NCBI GenBank assembly: GCA_020310875.1
Contig: CM035415.1
Location: forward strand, 194,866,432-194,930,431
DNA from: Ceratopteris richardii
Lineage: Eukaryota > Streptophyta > Polypodiopsida > Polypodiales > Pteridaceae
Direction of reading: 5' to 3'
DNA length: 64,000 nt
The position numbers were made by a program, and so were the translations under genes. A model generated the notes under the pieces. That model saw nothing but the letters and a program-made list of their open reading frames with translations. It searched no databases and was not told where the DNA came from. This document shows, piece by piece, positions 11,477 through 24,119 of this stretch (position 1 is its first letter; every line of letters begins with the position of its first letter).

Positions 11477-13398
11477 TTATCTTCTTGGGGATCCATATCT
11501 GATGTCGTACTCTCTGAGCTCCTTCACTTTGGTCCTTGATGGTGAGGCTCGCTTGATGCTTTTTTGAGAACCTGTCTCTAGAGCCGTGGTTTTTTCCCCT
11601 TTGCGTATCCAGATCTGCTTCATGCCGCGAGGTACTTCATGTTGCCGGAGTTGGTGCTCATGCTTCTTGTTCATCGGTCTCCTCAGTGTCGGGTGTTGCT
11701 GAGCCTTCCCCTTTAGATTCTTCTTTGGAACAGATGGGAGTTCCTCCTTGACTTCTGTACCTTTGGCAAGAGTGACAATCCTCTGCACCATAGAACTTTG
11801 GACAAGAACAACATTGTTATGTTCATGTGGGTTCCTGGAGGGACTAAGGGTTGGTTCCTTTTCTACTGGTTTGAGTGCTGGGTTTTCTAATTCAATCATA
11901 AGGCGGCTTTGGCCTACCCAAGCCTAAAGAAGTCCACTTCTTAGGTTGAGGTTGACTGCGTGATCATAGATCCAGTCTTGGCCCAGGACGAGAGGTTCGG
12001 TAAGATCCTCGTCTTCACATACTAGTACTTTTGCTGGCATGAGGACCTCTTGAATGTAGAGGGGAAGTTCCACCTCTCCCATGCAAGGGGTTTCAACACC
12101 TCCTAATCCTATCAGATATGCTTCTAGGGGTTTTACCTCCAATTGCAATTGTTGGCAATACGAAAGCCGAACTGCACTAGTGGCCACTCTTGAATCAATT
12201 AAAGCTCTCACGGTCCTTGCACTCTCTCCTTGTCCTCCTTCTAGGGTCACAAAAGGTCGTCGATCAACTATCTTACGGGCCAGTTCTCTCGAAGCCTCGC
12301 ACATGGCCATGTGATAACCTAGAGCTTCATGAGCGTCAGTCATGGGTTGATCTCTACCTTGCCTTCTCAATTTCATTCGTTGAATGCGTTCTAAAGCTTC
12401 AGCCTGTGCTTCTTCTCAAATTCTCTTTTCCTCATCCTTACGTTTCTTTGCAGTCACGAGTCGATTGAGCATTTCTTCAGTTAGGGGTTCTTGATATAAC
12501 TTGAATCCACATCCGCTTATGTAACTTGGTAGTATGTCACCCTCTAGAGTGGCTAGTTGTACTGCTCCACTTGTGGAGATCCTATTGATAATATTGGTCC
12601 ATAGCCTCTTTTCTCTAATTTTCGTGCATGTTGCTTCAATGTGTAGACTAGGACTAGGTCTCCTGCTTTCAAGCCTTTATCCTTCACATGTGTATCAAAA
12701 TACGCCTTTTGCCTCTTCTTCGCTGCATAGATTCCTTCTGCAGCTCTCAATCGTGTCTCACCTAGACGTTCAAGATCAAAGATTCGAGAGGAGAGTTCAT
12801 GGCCTGTCCAGTCATGCTCTTGTGCTACTTTCAATGTAGGTATCAAAAAGTCCAAGGGTAGCACTGCATTCTGACCGAACACCATTTGAAAGGGTGTGGC
12901 TTGGAGTACCGTTTTAAAGGCAACTCGGTATGCCCAAACAGCGTCGTGTAGCTGTTTGTCCCAATCAGAGCGTTTGTTATTTACCAATTTAGTCAGCACA
13001 TTGCATAAGATCTCATTTGTGCTCTCAGCCTGACCATTAGCTTGTGGATGATAGGGAGGAGAGTTCTTATGTATCACCAAGAATTCTTGGAGAAGGTTTT
13101 CTATGACTTCATTCAAGAAGTGTGTGCCTCTATCACTCACCAACTCTATTGGCAATCCGTACCTCGTGAACACATTTTCAAATAAGAACTTTGCTGTTGT
13201 TTGAGCATCATTTTTTGTAGTGGCTTTCACTTCTACCCACTTGGTTAGATAGTCTGTGGCCACGATGATATACTCAGCATGTGAACCCTTAGCTGGGGGA
13301 TTAATAGGACCCACAAAGTCTATTCCCACTTAGAGAATGCACGTCCACCCATCATAGGCTTCAATGGCATCTCATCCTTGCATATGGGATACTGATTT
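11477..13398 (-). pseudogene. pol fragment E: integrase core, second protease, tail
   Basis: The integrase core is recognisable (GIDFVGPINPP, SDRGTHFLNE, PQANGQAEST), followed by the same basic linker as in the other copies and a second protease-like domain at about 11930-12290 (VRALIDS, LVLGQDW). A WVPK-type motif (QIWIRK) follows, and another (KWIWKPK) lies further downstream between this part and the short aORF. This shows that a protease-like domain after integrase is shared by divergent subfamilies and is not a quirk of one copy. Reverse transcriptase, RNase H and the zinc modules are missing because the fragment is cut there. It is broken by a few breaks. Confidence 0.75.
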
Positions 13399-14193
13399 TG
13401 AAAAGAAGTAGCCTTACTGATTGAAAAGAAGCAGCCACAAAATGTTAATTCCATTTTTAGTTTCCACTTCGGGGAGCATCCATTGCTCCAAGACTTGCTC
13501 TACTAGAGAGAAGTCTGCATGAAAATCTTCTTGCTCCTGCAAAGAAAAGAAAAACGTAACCCCAAAAAACAAAGAGCCCAATCAAGACCAAGAGTGCCTA
13601 TCCCTTATGTCTCAATGATTCCATACTCTGTTATTTTCAAGTGAGAGTGGGACATCTTGCAATGTAAAGCATGAGATGAATGTAGCCTATGGTCCTGCCA
13701 TCATTCACACTATGCTCCTAGTCAACAAGCTTGGAAGTTAACATGAGTGTTATGTGCTCACAAAATGATTAGACAAAAGTGCAACATTATGAATCCTATC
13801 ATTTTACAAGCATTCATGAAATTCAAACAACTTATCCAACACTATTCCTACAAAGCATAGTAGCAAATCATCCATAGGAGGTAAGAAGGATCAATGCTCT
13901 AAATGTGTTGGCCTGTAATGCATTAGGAAAAAATAAGCCTTAAATGAGCTTTGTGAAACTAGAGAGTTACTTCTCTAGCAAAAAACAATCACTCATTCCG
14001 TTGACTTCATACTTAATTTAGTTCAGGCCTAAAACTTTCAAACCCCTATGTGCATGTTCACCTGCAAATATCCTTTAAAGAATACATGCTCACATAATGA
14101 ATAACATTTCGAAGTATAAGCATTATGCACCCAACCCAGGAATTTTACTAGAAACTGCTACTTGCATTAATAAAGAGTAGAATCAAGAGAGAT
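13399..14193. other. Unassigned DNA between fragment E and element C
   Basis: About 0.8 kb of AT-rich sequence without similarity to the surrounding elements. Apart from one exon-like segment next to fragment E and a short direct repeat across the junction I see no gene. It is either the original flank of element C or part of another decayed repeat. Confidence 0.4.
13418..13536 (-). other. Exon-like segment, possible host gene piece
   Basis: On the minus strand a pyrimidine-rich tract ending TTTCTTTTCTTTGCAG is followed by 119 bases open in one frame (reading EQEDFHADFS...VEQVLEQWMLPE) and then CA/GTAAGG, a donor-like site. The strong acceptor and balanced composition suggest an internal exon of a host gene. 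The segment is too short to be convincing by itself, and I do not recognise the protein. Confidence 0.2.
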
Positions 14194-14833
14194 TGTTGCT
14201 CTTAGCACAATGGTGAGAACCACGTTAAGAAGCTCCACCTCTTTAATGTCAATCCGTGGAAGAGATAGGAGTGATATGAAGATCGTGAATGTGAGATGAA
14301 GTGAGAGTGAAGGTGAGAAGCATAGAAATGCACACACACATACACACACACTACGAAGAGACAAGCAAGACACAATGGAAGGTGAGAAATCAACTCTATT
14401 ACTCAAAAACACTATTACAAGCTCAAAAGAACTCTAACCTCAAACAAGCTAACCTCAAAAATGAGCTCTCTAGCTCTTTTTATAGTTTCTAGACTAGTTT
14501 TGACCGGTTTCACATCTAGTGACCTGTATAGTTAAAAATTAGGTCCTAGATGCTATTTGGAAGGGTAAACGGTGTCTAAAAATAACGAAAATTGATACGC
14601 TTGTTCTACCTAAGCTCCTCAAGCTCGAGGACTCCTCGGCTTGCACAAAATGGAGCTAGAAATTAAGAAAAGGGTTTTTCTATGTTACATATGTTACAAT
14701 AGTGATAAAAATCACTGTTGGAGGTTTTTGAAAAGTATGTCTAAAACATGATTCTTTGAAAAAAGATTCGACTGGCTTCCTGCTCCATCGTTACATGCTT
14801 CCGCGTCTTCTATGCCTTTGGCTGCTTCCAACA
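14194..14833 (-). repeat. 3' LTR of element C
   Basis: This 640-bp LTR in minus orientation starts TGTTGG against the polypurine tract at 14834 and ends GAGCAACA at 14194. It is closely similar to the LTR of D. The conserved TATA motif lies at 14476-14484 and a TG/CA repeat near 14330-14350. The outer flank is GAGAT (14189-14193); the matching duplication would lie outside the window. Confidence 0.85.
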
Positions 14834-17681
14834 CCCCCCTCCCTCTCGCTTCTGTCGTCCCTGACAGAACCTTGTTGTGAGGTCTGCCGGATATAGTTCT
14901 ATAGGAGGTCATGAGCGAGGGTGTGCTCGGAAATACGAATGCCTCAGGCCAGGTCGGCCTCGAGTTTCTCCCAGTCTATTGGTTGCGGTTCTTCCGGTGG
15001 CGGGAGCTGATAGTGTGTGGAATAGACCATTCGTTCACAGGCAAATAATTGTAATAAATGTGTAGGCCTGCTTATGAATACCTCTGAATGGTATTCCCAG
15101 AAGCGGGTTGTGAACATCTCTTCGAACGTCTGCTTGTAGCACGCCGGTAGGTACTTTATTCTGCAATGCCAGGCATAACACACCCGTAGCGATGGCGTTG
15201 TACTCATATCATATACCAGATCGAAGTTGCCATGCTCAAAGCCCGGGGTGTTTACATGAGGTGCCTTGACGCGTCGGAAGACTTTAAAAATCATTTGCAT
15301 CATGTCAAAGATTTTGACAGTCATGTGCGCTGCTATATCATCCATATGCTTTAATCTAGGGAGCCAGTGGCGAATTGTAGCCATCATGTAGCCTACAGTT
15401 GGTAACTCAATGGGTGGCTTAAAATAGGGGTAATTCAACCAGTCCTGGCACTGCTTATTGTTTTGTACCTTAATAGCAAAGGCTGTCCAGGAGCGGCGTC
15501 GTGGTACTGGTCCCCAACATGGGTTGTACTTTAAGTGCAAAGGTGCCTTTACCCATGTACTCATCATTTTTGGATACTTCTGTAGTAAATCTTTTCGCCA
15601 CTCTGGTTGATAGATCTCTCCTTGCTGCGCATCAAGTGGTAGATCGTCCTCCTCGAATTGAGTTGCATGCGATGGTTTCTTACCTGTCTCTTTCTCAATG
15701 GCTAACTGGTATTCAGCCATTAACATAAAATACGGTTTATACTGTAGCTCATGCCCAGATATGTATCGTCGCGGGGCCAAATGAGCAAAGAATGGAGACT
15801 GTAAAATTCTTTCTTCTATCATCACCATGGCATGTAATTGTGCCTCTACTCTAGCTGAATGGGTTGTCCCAAGTTCCTCAATAGTCTTCATCCACGCGGG
15901 GGTCGCGAGTTCGTAAGTCATCTGTCCTTCGGCCATGACACGTCCGCCTGGGATGGGTTGTGGCTCGTACGCCTCTTCAAACGTTTCCTCCACGGAGATG
16001 GTGACAGTTTCTTCCTCAGCTGGAAGCTCAGGTGGGGAATCTGGCCTTGGTGGTGCTTCATATACTGCGATCCTTGATTCAAGGTTTGATACCTGGGCCC
16101 GTAATGTGTTGAGTTCCTCTAGGATGTTAGGAGAGGGGTCCACAGGTGCTAGTATGTCTTGGTGTGCCGGTGCTCGTAACTGGAGTAATTTATGATCTTC
16201 TTTGAGTTTCTGCAACTCCTCATTCATGCGATCGTATTCATCTAGTAGTCTTACATGATCTTCTAGCAGCATCCTCATCGAGTCTGAGGGAATGGCTTTG
16301 AACCGGCTAGGACTGAGTGGTTGGTCTGGGTGGTCGAGCGCTGCTTCTAAGTTTTCTCGGTTCTGATCCTATAAGCGCTGGTTTTCTTCCTTGGCGGCTG
16401 CTAGGTGTCTTCGTAGTAAGCCCATGTTTCGTGTTAGCGTTGCATTGCGGACTGTCTGGGCTCTTAATAAGTTATCCAGGTCAGTAGTGGCTTCCTTGGT
16501 CTTTTCTTCGCTTTCTAGTTCCAATTTGTGATATGCTTCTCGTTATTCTTGGTAGCGGCTGTTCAGTGAGGCATTCTCAGTAGACAATAAATTAAGCTGC
16601 GACTGTAAGTCAGTGGTTGTCCTCTGCAGCTGCTGATAATTATCGCCAAGAGATGTGAACTCATCTCTTACTTGCGACATACACATGAACATTTGTCGAA
16701 ATGCATTATCTACAGTGGGTGATAGTATTAATGGGGTGCTAAATGAAGATGCAGTGGGTGTAGATGCAATGGGAATGGGGAATGGGGGTGGGAAGGTGGA
16801 TGCTGTGGTGATTGTGGAAAATTGTGAGGTGCCTAAATATGTTTGTGCCGTGAGTGGTGAATGATGGTGCGGTGGATGGTGAGATGTCCATGTCATTGGA
16901 CGTGTCCAGTGCGGTGACTGTGAATATGGGTGTGACTGTGGGTGCTTGTGCTGGTGTAAATACGGGATTTACAAAGGTTGAGGAGTAATTTACAGGGGGG
17001 CTGGCTAGAGCAGCTTGGTGGAAAGGAGAAAAAGGGGTTACAGTGGGTCGGGGAGGTGAGACTGGGGAGAAGGTTAATGGCGGTGGGAATGGGAAAAGGG
17101 GTTGTGGATGTGTGGGGAAGGACGGGAAAGATGGATGGAGGAATGGGTTGAATGGAAAGGTGGATGTGTGAGGAGATAAACTAGGTCTAGTGGGTGCGGG
17201 AATTGTGGGGTTAGTGGTCGTAAAGACGATTTCTGCTACGCCACTAGCGAATGAAGATGTTGGTCTGGGGGAAGGAGGGTGAAGAGGGGAGGCTGGATGG
17301 ACGGGCGATGATGGAGGAGCGGTTGGGGTGGTCGGTACTTCAGTTACTACTGAGGTATGTACAGTTGTAGCGCGGGGTGGGGAATCTACAAGGATGGTTT
17401 CTGCTGCCAACGAACTTTCGGGGACGAGGCGTGCCTCCCTGGCTTGTTCTGAAGACTGTGCTCCTGTTGGTACACGAATGTATTCGCCGGGCTTGGAAAA
17501 GTAGTCGTACTCGGCGGGGGTCAAACTATGGTAGTGGCTTTCTTTGCAAGTACCTAAGCGCTTCATTGGAGCCTACTGATTTGACTAACTCGCGGAATCC
17601 TTTGATGTATGCGTCTTCAAATCCGCCTGTGACAAGTTCCTGTTCTATTATTGCTTGACTCTCTTCCTTAGTCAGCTTTTT
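14785..17681 (-). pseudogene. aORF of element C, downstream part
   Basis: This is the C-terminal side of the aORF of C, separated from its start by Copia element F. It holds the Pro/Ser/Thr-rich region, the coiled coil (about 15950-16680) and the conserved C-terminal domain with HLAPRRYISG, DLVYDMSTTP and KQTFEEMF, nearly the same as in D. The end lies in the 3' LTR; the exact edge is approximate. It is broken, with several breaks in addition to the F insertion. Confidence 0.75.
14834..14847 (-). other. Polypurine tract of element C
   Basis: Read on the minus strand this is GAGAGGGAGGGGGG directly before the LTR, the same as in D. Confidence 0.8.
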
Positions 17682-18705
17682 TGTTGGTGCAGACCAATCA
17701 CCAATTGAAGGCTTGGGAGATCAAATGATGAAGGAAGAATCAATTCCTAAAGTGTGGAAGAAGATTACATTCAGAGGACAAGAGAAGTGTACATATATGT
17801 ACATTAGCATAGTCATAGATGACTTAGATCTTTTGTTCAGTAAGAATCATGTACAAATTATCTATAAATACTTTAAGAAAAGTCGGGGCATGTATGAGAG
17901 CATATGTAGAAACCAAGATTGAGGAAGTTAGGTGTCAAGAGATAGAGAAAAGTTAGTTGAGTTAGCTCTCATCACTCAGTTGTAATTTTCTGAGTTAATG
18001 AAGAAATATTGCGCCCGATCTTTTCGTGTCTGCTCCTTCTGTGTTTGATCAATTGTGAAATCCTTTTGAGGATATCTAAGTTGTTAGTTAATGAGCCTGT
18101 GACCTGAATTTCAGAGTCCAATTGTAAACAGGCTAGGAGAATTGTGAGTAGGAACATTCATATGTGTTGAGTGTCTACAGTTCTCTGAAACAGGCGCAAA
18201 TTTCGAGTTTAATCTTTTGGTCAGTGCTCACTCCATAGTTTAAAGTTTTGTGCAAGCAAGCACTTAATCTTTAAGTTGGAAGGTGATCTACTCGTGGCTA
18301 AAAGCATTTGGCAAAACGGGTTAGATATTGTGAGAACCAAAGTTAAGAAGTTAGGGGTGTCTAAATCGACTTCTCAGAAGTGCAGATTCAGACATAGGTA
18401 ACTTGTGAAGACAATTTCTCAAGTTATACTAAAGCTTATGAAGTAATTCAACTTGGAGGTGATGCGCAATCTCTAGAAGATGATTCATACAAAGTTTCAT
18501 CAAAAACTTTACAGATTTGATAGGTGAATGTGAAGAAATACTGCAGCAGACTTTTCTGTGTTTCATCCTCTTCACAGAATTGTTAATCTTTTGATAGTTA
18601 GTAATTGATCCTCTAAATGTGTGAAAGGTTTTGACTTATTCTTGGTATAGAGATGCTCTAATCACAAGAATAAGTTGTTCTTTTGGAGATTAACACTCTC
18701 CATCA
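17682..18705 (+). repeat. 5' LTR of Copia element F
   Basis: Starts TGTTGGTGCAG and ends CTCTCCATCA, 1024 bp, nearly identical to 23096-24119. A TATA box (TATAAATA, 17863-17870) is present. Confidence 0.95.
17863..17870 (+). promoter_or_regulatory. TATA box of Copia element F
   Basis: TATAAATA lies about 180 bases into the 5' LTR, within TCTATAAATACTTTAAG, and is repeated in the 3' LTR. Confidence 0.6.
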
Positions 18706-18706
18706 G

Positions 18707-18718
18707 TGGTATCAGAGC
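18707..18718 (+). other. Primer binding site of F (initiator tRNA-Met)
   Basis: TGGTATCAGAGC lies one base after the 5' LTR. It is the usual complement of the plant initiator tRNA-Met 3' end in Copia elements. Confidence 0.95.
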
Positions 18719-18926
18719 AGGAGACATCAATTTGAAGAAAGAAGGATCCCGACTGCTGCAGATTCAAGAAATTCAACACTTGAAGGACTAAGAAGTGAAA
18801 GCTTGGAGTCAAAGCTTGAGGAGAAGACTATTTGACATCAAGAAAGGCAAAAGGAGTTCAATTCGAAGTAAAGGTACATACATTGTTTGTAAAGCTTGAA
18901 GATTTCAATACACAGGTGGATACAAG

Positions 18927-21900
18927 ATGGGAGAAAGCTTGCATATTGATAAGCTAGATAGGGAGAACTATCCAGCATGGTCCATGAGGATGGAAGCACA
19001 CCTCATGAGCAAAGATCTTATATCATTTATTACAGGAGATGAAGAAAAACCAGAGTTTGCAGATCCAAGTATTCCTACTAGGGAAGAGCTTGCAATGTTG
19101 AAGACTTGGATGAGAAAAGATGCTCAAGCAAGGAGTATCATCTACATGGCTATAAATGATTACCTTTTACCTCACATCAGAGGTTTGGAAAGTGCCACAG
19201 ATGTTTGGAATGCCTTGGAAGAGCATTTCCAAAATACTACTAAGTCAAGGAAGTCCTCACTATGGGCTGAGTTCACAACCTTCAAGAAGAAGAGCTCACA
19301 ATCGATTTCAGATTATGTGGCAAGGATGAAGGATATTGCAGATAGCTTGGGAGCAGTGGATGAAGACATTGAAGAAGAAAAGTTGGTAAGACAAATACTT
19401 ACAGGTTTGAGAGGAGATGAGAAGTGGAAGCCTTTCATATTGTCCATAGAATTGTCACTTGATCACTTTACTCCTGATCTTAATCAATTGCTAGGACATA
19501 TGCTAACCTTTGAGCAGGATCTTAAAGGAGACAATGATAGAAGTACAAGTCAAGCTATGTACTCCAAGGACAAGAAAAAGAATGGCAAGGGAAAGCAATC
19601 AAATGATGATGAAGGGAATTCAAATCAAGCTAACTTCACAAAAGGGAAGACAAATTTCAGAGGTAAAGGAAGAGGAGGTAAGAACAAAGATAATGCTAAA
19701 GCTTGTTGGATTTGTGGCAGAACAAATCATTTGGCAAATGATTGTTGGTATAATAATCAAAATGGTGGAAACAATAATCAGAATTATAGTCAAAGAGGTA
19801 GAGGAGGCAGAAATCAAAGAGGCTATTTCAGAGGAAGAGGAGGTAGGACATCATATGGTAGAGGAGGTGGAAGAAACTTCCAATCTCAGTCCTACAACAA
19901 CAATTATTACAATTATGCATCAGATCAGAAGGATGACATGACTCTTATCTTGAATGCAACTCATGAATCAATGGGAGAAGATCAAAGAGTGTTTTATATT
20001 GACTCAGGGTGTAGCAACCATCTGAGTGGGAATCTATCCTTGATGACTGATATGGAAGCAAGGGTGAATGGACATACAGTTCAAACAGGTGACAATACCA
20101 AACATAAAGTGGAGAGCATTGGATCAGTGAAGACAAAGAGTGGAAGTACACTTCTGAGCAAGGTACTTTATGTTCCTACTATTCCTAAAAATTTGATAAG
20201 TGTAGGGCAAATTGTGGAGAAAGGATATGAAGTAAGATTCATTTTATGTACAAGATCCAAATCAGGGATATAGAACCATAATTGCAGGTAAAAAGGAAGG
20301 AAGATTGTTCACTCTCAAAGTCCAAGGTAATGTGGGACATGCATTGTTTACCTATGGAGGTCAAAAGGTGTCTGAATTAGACCTATGGCATAAGAGGCTA
20401 GGTCATTTCAATGAGAGAGCTATAAAGGAGATGTCAAAGAATCAGGTGGTGCTTGGATTGCCAAATATTGAAGGGCAACATATGGTGTACAAGTGTGAAG
20501 CTTGTCAATTAGGTAAAGCACATAAGAGTTCTTATAATAAATCAGGGTACAAGTATTCAAATATGCTTGAATTGATTCATACAGATGTATGGGGTCCCTC
20601 AAGGGACTATAGCATAAATGGATCCAGATATTATGTGTTGTTTGTTGATGATGCAACCAGGTGGATTACTTTGTATGTAATCAAGGATAAATCAGAAGTT
20701 TTCAAGACATTCAAACATTTTCATGTCTATGCAGAAAGGATCACAGGACAAAAGCTAAAGAGGTTAAGATCAGATGGAGGGGGAGAGTATTTCTCAAAAG
20801 AGTTTGATGATTATTTGTGAATGCAGGTATCAAAAGAGAAGTAACTTGCAGGTACTCCCCTCAACAGAATGGAGTAGCAGAAAGGAAGAATAGGACTCTT
20901 GTAGAGTTTGCAAGAGCTATGATGAAGGAAAAGAATTGTCCAAATTACTTATGGGCAGAAGCTATTAACACTGCAACATACCTTGTGAATAGGTTGCCTT
21001 GCAAAGCTTTGGATGGAGGAACCCCTTATGAAGCATGGTGGGGTAAGAAGCCTAGTCTTGATCATTGTAAAGTATTTGGATGTATTGCATATGCTTATGT
21101 TCCTTCACAATTAAGACATAAGCTAGAACCAAAAGCAGAGAAGTATGTGTTTATTGGATATGATGATAGACAGATGGGTTACAGGTTGTGGAGTCCATCC
21201 ACAAAGCAATTTCTTGTTACTAAAGATGTGACATTTGATGAGCAAAATATGTGGTATACAGGATCACCAAATGAGTATACAGGTGTTGAAGAAATACAAA
21301 GGAAAGGAAAGGCAAAGGTAAAAGTTTGTGAAGAAATTGTTGATGAAGTTGACTCTAGATGTAGAGTGCAGGATCATGTAGAAGAAGGGCCAAGATTTGA
21401 TCCAGAATCAAATGAGGCTGAAACTTCAAGAAGTGCAGAAATCAGGAGATCTACAAGAGAAAGGAAAGAGCCTATAAGGTATAGTTATGATACATCTTTC
21501 CTAACAACAAAAGATTATGCCTACATTGTGAAAACAGAAGAAGATCCAACTACTTATGAAGAAGCCAAAGGTAAACAGAATTGGGAGAAGGCAATGCAAG
21601 AAGAGTATGATGCTCTACTTGAAAATGAAACTTGGGAACTAGTACCAAGACCAAAGAATCAGAAGGTCATTGGATGCAAGTGGGTATATAAAACAAAGAG
21701 GTTTGCAGATGGTAAGGTGTCTAGATATAAGGCTAGACTTGTGGTCAAAGGTTATGCCCAAACTTATGGGGTAGATTATGATGAAACCTTTAGTCCTGTT
21801 GCTAAGATGTCTACAATTAGGACATTGATTGCTATCGCTACTTGTAAGGGATGGAAATTATCACAATTGGATGTGAAAAATGCATTTCTAAATGGATACA

Positions 21901-23087
21901 TTGCAGATGAAGTATATATGGAGCAACCAGAAGGCTTCATGGAATCAATTGGATCAGATTATGTGTGTAAGCTCAAGAGAGCTTTATATGGGTTGAAGCA
22001 AGCCCCAAGAGCTTGGAATTACAGATTAGTCAAGTTCTTGAATGAATGTGGATTTCAAGCATCAAAGGCAGATAGTAGCTTGCTAGTGAAGGCAAGTGAA
22101 AATGGATACATTTACATGTGTATTTATGTTGATGATATTATTGTTACAGGAACAGATGCTCAAGGAATCAATGAACTCAAAAGACAAATAGAGAAGGAGT
22201 TTAAGATAAGTGATTTGGGAAACTTATCTTATTTTCTAGGAATGCAGATTGTGTATACTCAACATGGAGTATATGTTTCACAAGAGAGATACTTGAAGAA
22301 TCTTCTAGTCAAGTTTAACATGGAAGATTGCAAGACCTCAACTACACCATTGGAGGTAAATCATAAATTAAGCAGGTATGGAGGTGAAGAGTTCAATGAC
22401 ATGAAGAAATATCAGAGTTTGGTAGGTAGTCTAATCTATGCTACCTTGACAAGGCCAGATCTATCATATGCAGTAGGTGTGTTGTCACAATTTATGCATT
22501 GTCCAAAGAAGACTCATTGGATTGCAGCCCAAAGGGTACTCAGATATATCAAAGGAACCCTAAGTGAAGGTTTGTATTATGGTTTCACTTCTGACACAAG
22601 AATCAAAGTGTTTAGTGATGCAGATTGGGCAGGTGACTCAGATGATAGAAGGTCTACTCATGGATATCTATGTTATGTTGGAGACAAGTTAGTGTCTTGG
22701 TGTTCAAAGAAGCAACATACAGTTGCTTTATCATCCACAGAAGCTGAGTATAAGGGAATGGTAGAAGCTGCAAAGGAAGTGATATGGTTGAAGACCTTGA
22801 TGAAAAGTTTTGAGTTTGATCATAGTACTCCAATAATTTTTGGAGACAATATGAGTTCTTTGTATTTGGCAGCTAACCCTGTTTTTCATGCCAGGACCAA
22901 GCATATAGAGATTCAGTATCATTTCTTGAGGGAAAAGGTACTAGATAAAGAGATTGAAGTGATGTACACTCCAACAAAAGAACAAGTGGCAGATATGATG
23001 ACAAAGAGCTTGGATGGATCCAAGTTACAAAAGTTCAAAGATATGGCAAGTATCAAGAAGACAGAGAAAACCTCAATTGATGATTGA
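18927..23087 (+). pseudogene. gag-pol region of Copia element F
   Basis: The visible order is typical of Ty1/Copia. Gag begins MGESLHIDKLDRENYPAW and has a CX2CX4HX4C knuckle (CWICGRTNHLANDC) followed by Gly/Arg-rich sequence. The aspartic protease shows YIDSGCSNHLSG. A pre-integrase zinc region (LWHKRLGHF) and the integrase core (HTDVWGP, RSDGGGEY, QQNGVAERKNRT) follow. Reverse transcriptase carries QLDVKNAFLNG and YVDDIIVTG, and RNase H carries SDADWAGD and STEAEY. The start at 18927 is the first ATG of the gag frame, about 210 bases after the primer site. The region is broken by about two breaks. Confidence 0.95.
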
Positions 23088-23095
23088 GGGGGAGC
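23082..23095 (+). other. Polypurine tract of Copia element F
   Basis: GATTGAGGGGGAGC lies directly before the 3' LTR and overlaps the end of the coding region. Confidence 0.8.
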
Positions 23096-24119
23096 TGTTG
23101 GTGCAGACCAATCACCAATTGAAGGCTTGGGAGATCAAATGATGAAGGAATAATCAATTCCTAAAGTGTGGAAGAAGATTACATTCAGAGGACAAGAGAA
23201 GTGTACATATATGTACATTAGCATAGTCATAGATGACTTAGATCTTTTGTTCAGTAAGAATCATGTACAAATTATCTATAAATACTTTAAGAAAAGTCGG
23301 GGCATGTATGAGAACATATGTAGAAACCAAGATTGAGGAAGTTAGGTGTCAAGAGATAGAGAAAAGTTAGTTGAGTTAGCTCTCATCACTCAGTTGTAAT
23401 TTTCTGAGTTAATGAAGAAATATTGCGCCCGATCTTTTCGTGTCTGCTCCTTCTGTGTTTGATCAATTGTGAAATCCTTTTGAGGATATCTAAGTTGTTA
23501 GTTAATGAGCCTGTGACCTGAATTTCAGAGTCCAATTGTAAACAGGCTAGGAGAATTGTGAGTAGGAACATTCATATGTGTTGAGTGTCTACAGTTCTCT
23601 GAAACAGGCGCAAATTTCGAGTTTAATCTTTTGGTCAGTGCTCACTCCATAGTTTAAAGTTTTGTGCAAGCAAGCACTTAATCTTTAAGTTGGAAGGTGA
23701 TCTACTCGTGGCTAAAAGCATTTGGCAAAACGGGTTAGATATTGTGAGAACCAAAGTTAAGAAGTTAGGGGTGTCTAAATCGACTTCTCAGAAGTGCAGA
23801 TTCAGACATAGGTAACTTGTGAAGACAATTTCTCAAGTTATACTAAAGCTTATGAAGTAATTCAACTTGGAGGTGATGCGCAATCTCTAGAAGATGATTC
23901 ATACAAAGTTTCATAAAAAACTTTACAGATTTGATAGGTGAATGTGAAGAAATACTGCAGCAGACTTTTCTGTGTTTCATCCTCTTCACAGAATTGTTAA
24001 TCTTTTGATAGTTAGTAATTGATCCTCTAAATGTGTGAAAGGTTTTGACTTATTCTTGGTATAGAGGTGCTCTAATCACAAGAATAAGTTGTTCTTTTGG
24101 AGATTAACACTCTCCATCA
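23096..24119 (+). repeat. 3' LTR of Copia element F
   Basis: 1024 bp, same length as the 5' LTR with about four base differences by eye. It is followed by TTTTT, the target duplication. Confidence 0.95.

Larger units (their letters stand above)
8670..13398 (-). mobile_element. Fragment E: divergent Ty3/Gypsy relative with short aORF
   Basis: On the minus strand the order is integrase core, second protease-like domain, WVPK-type tail, a short aORF and an LTR-like region, matching the 3' half of the other copies. The left side is cut by the end of D at 8669/8670. On the right, similarity to pol stops at about 13398, inside the linker before the integrase core. No LTR pair or target duplication can be read. 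Protein divergence, especially in the aORF, makes it a separate subfamily and probably the oldest element here. It is broken, with several breaks and both ends missing. Confidence 0.75.
17682..24119 (+). mobile_element. Ty1/Copia element F inserted in element C
   Basis: A 6438-bp element with two 1024-bp LTRs, an initiator-Met primer site, gag-pol coding in Copia order (integrase before reverse transcriptase) and a polypurine tract. It is flanked by the 5-bp target duplication TTTTT (17677-17681 and 24120-24124) and sits antisense inside the aORF of C. I count about four LTR differences by eye (about 0.4%). At an assumed 1.3e-8 substitutions per site per year that is of the order of 0.15 million years; the rate for this plant is unknown. 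The coding region is broken by about two breaks. Confidence 0.95.

Noticed and set aside
13541-14193. Host gene in the gap between E and C
   Set aside because: No frame of useful length and no recognisable protein; only the short exon-like segment beside it is kept, at low confidence.
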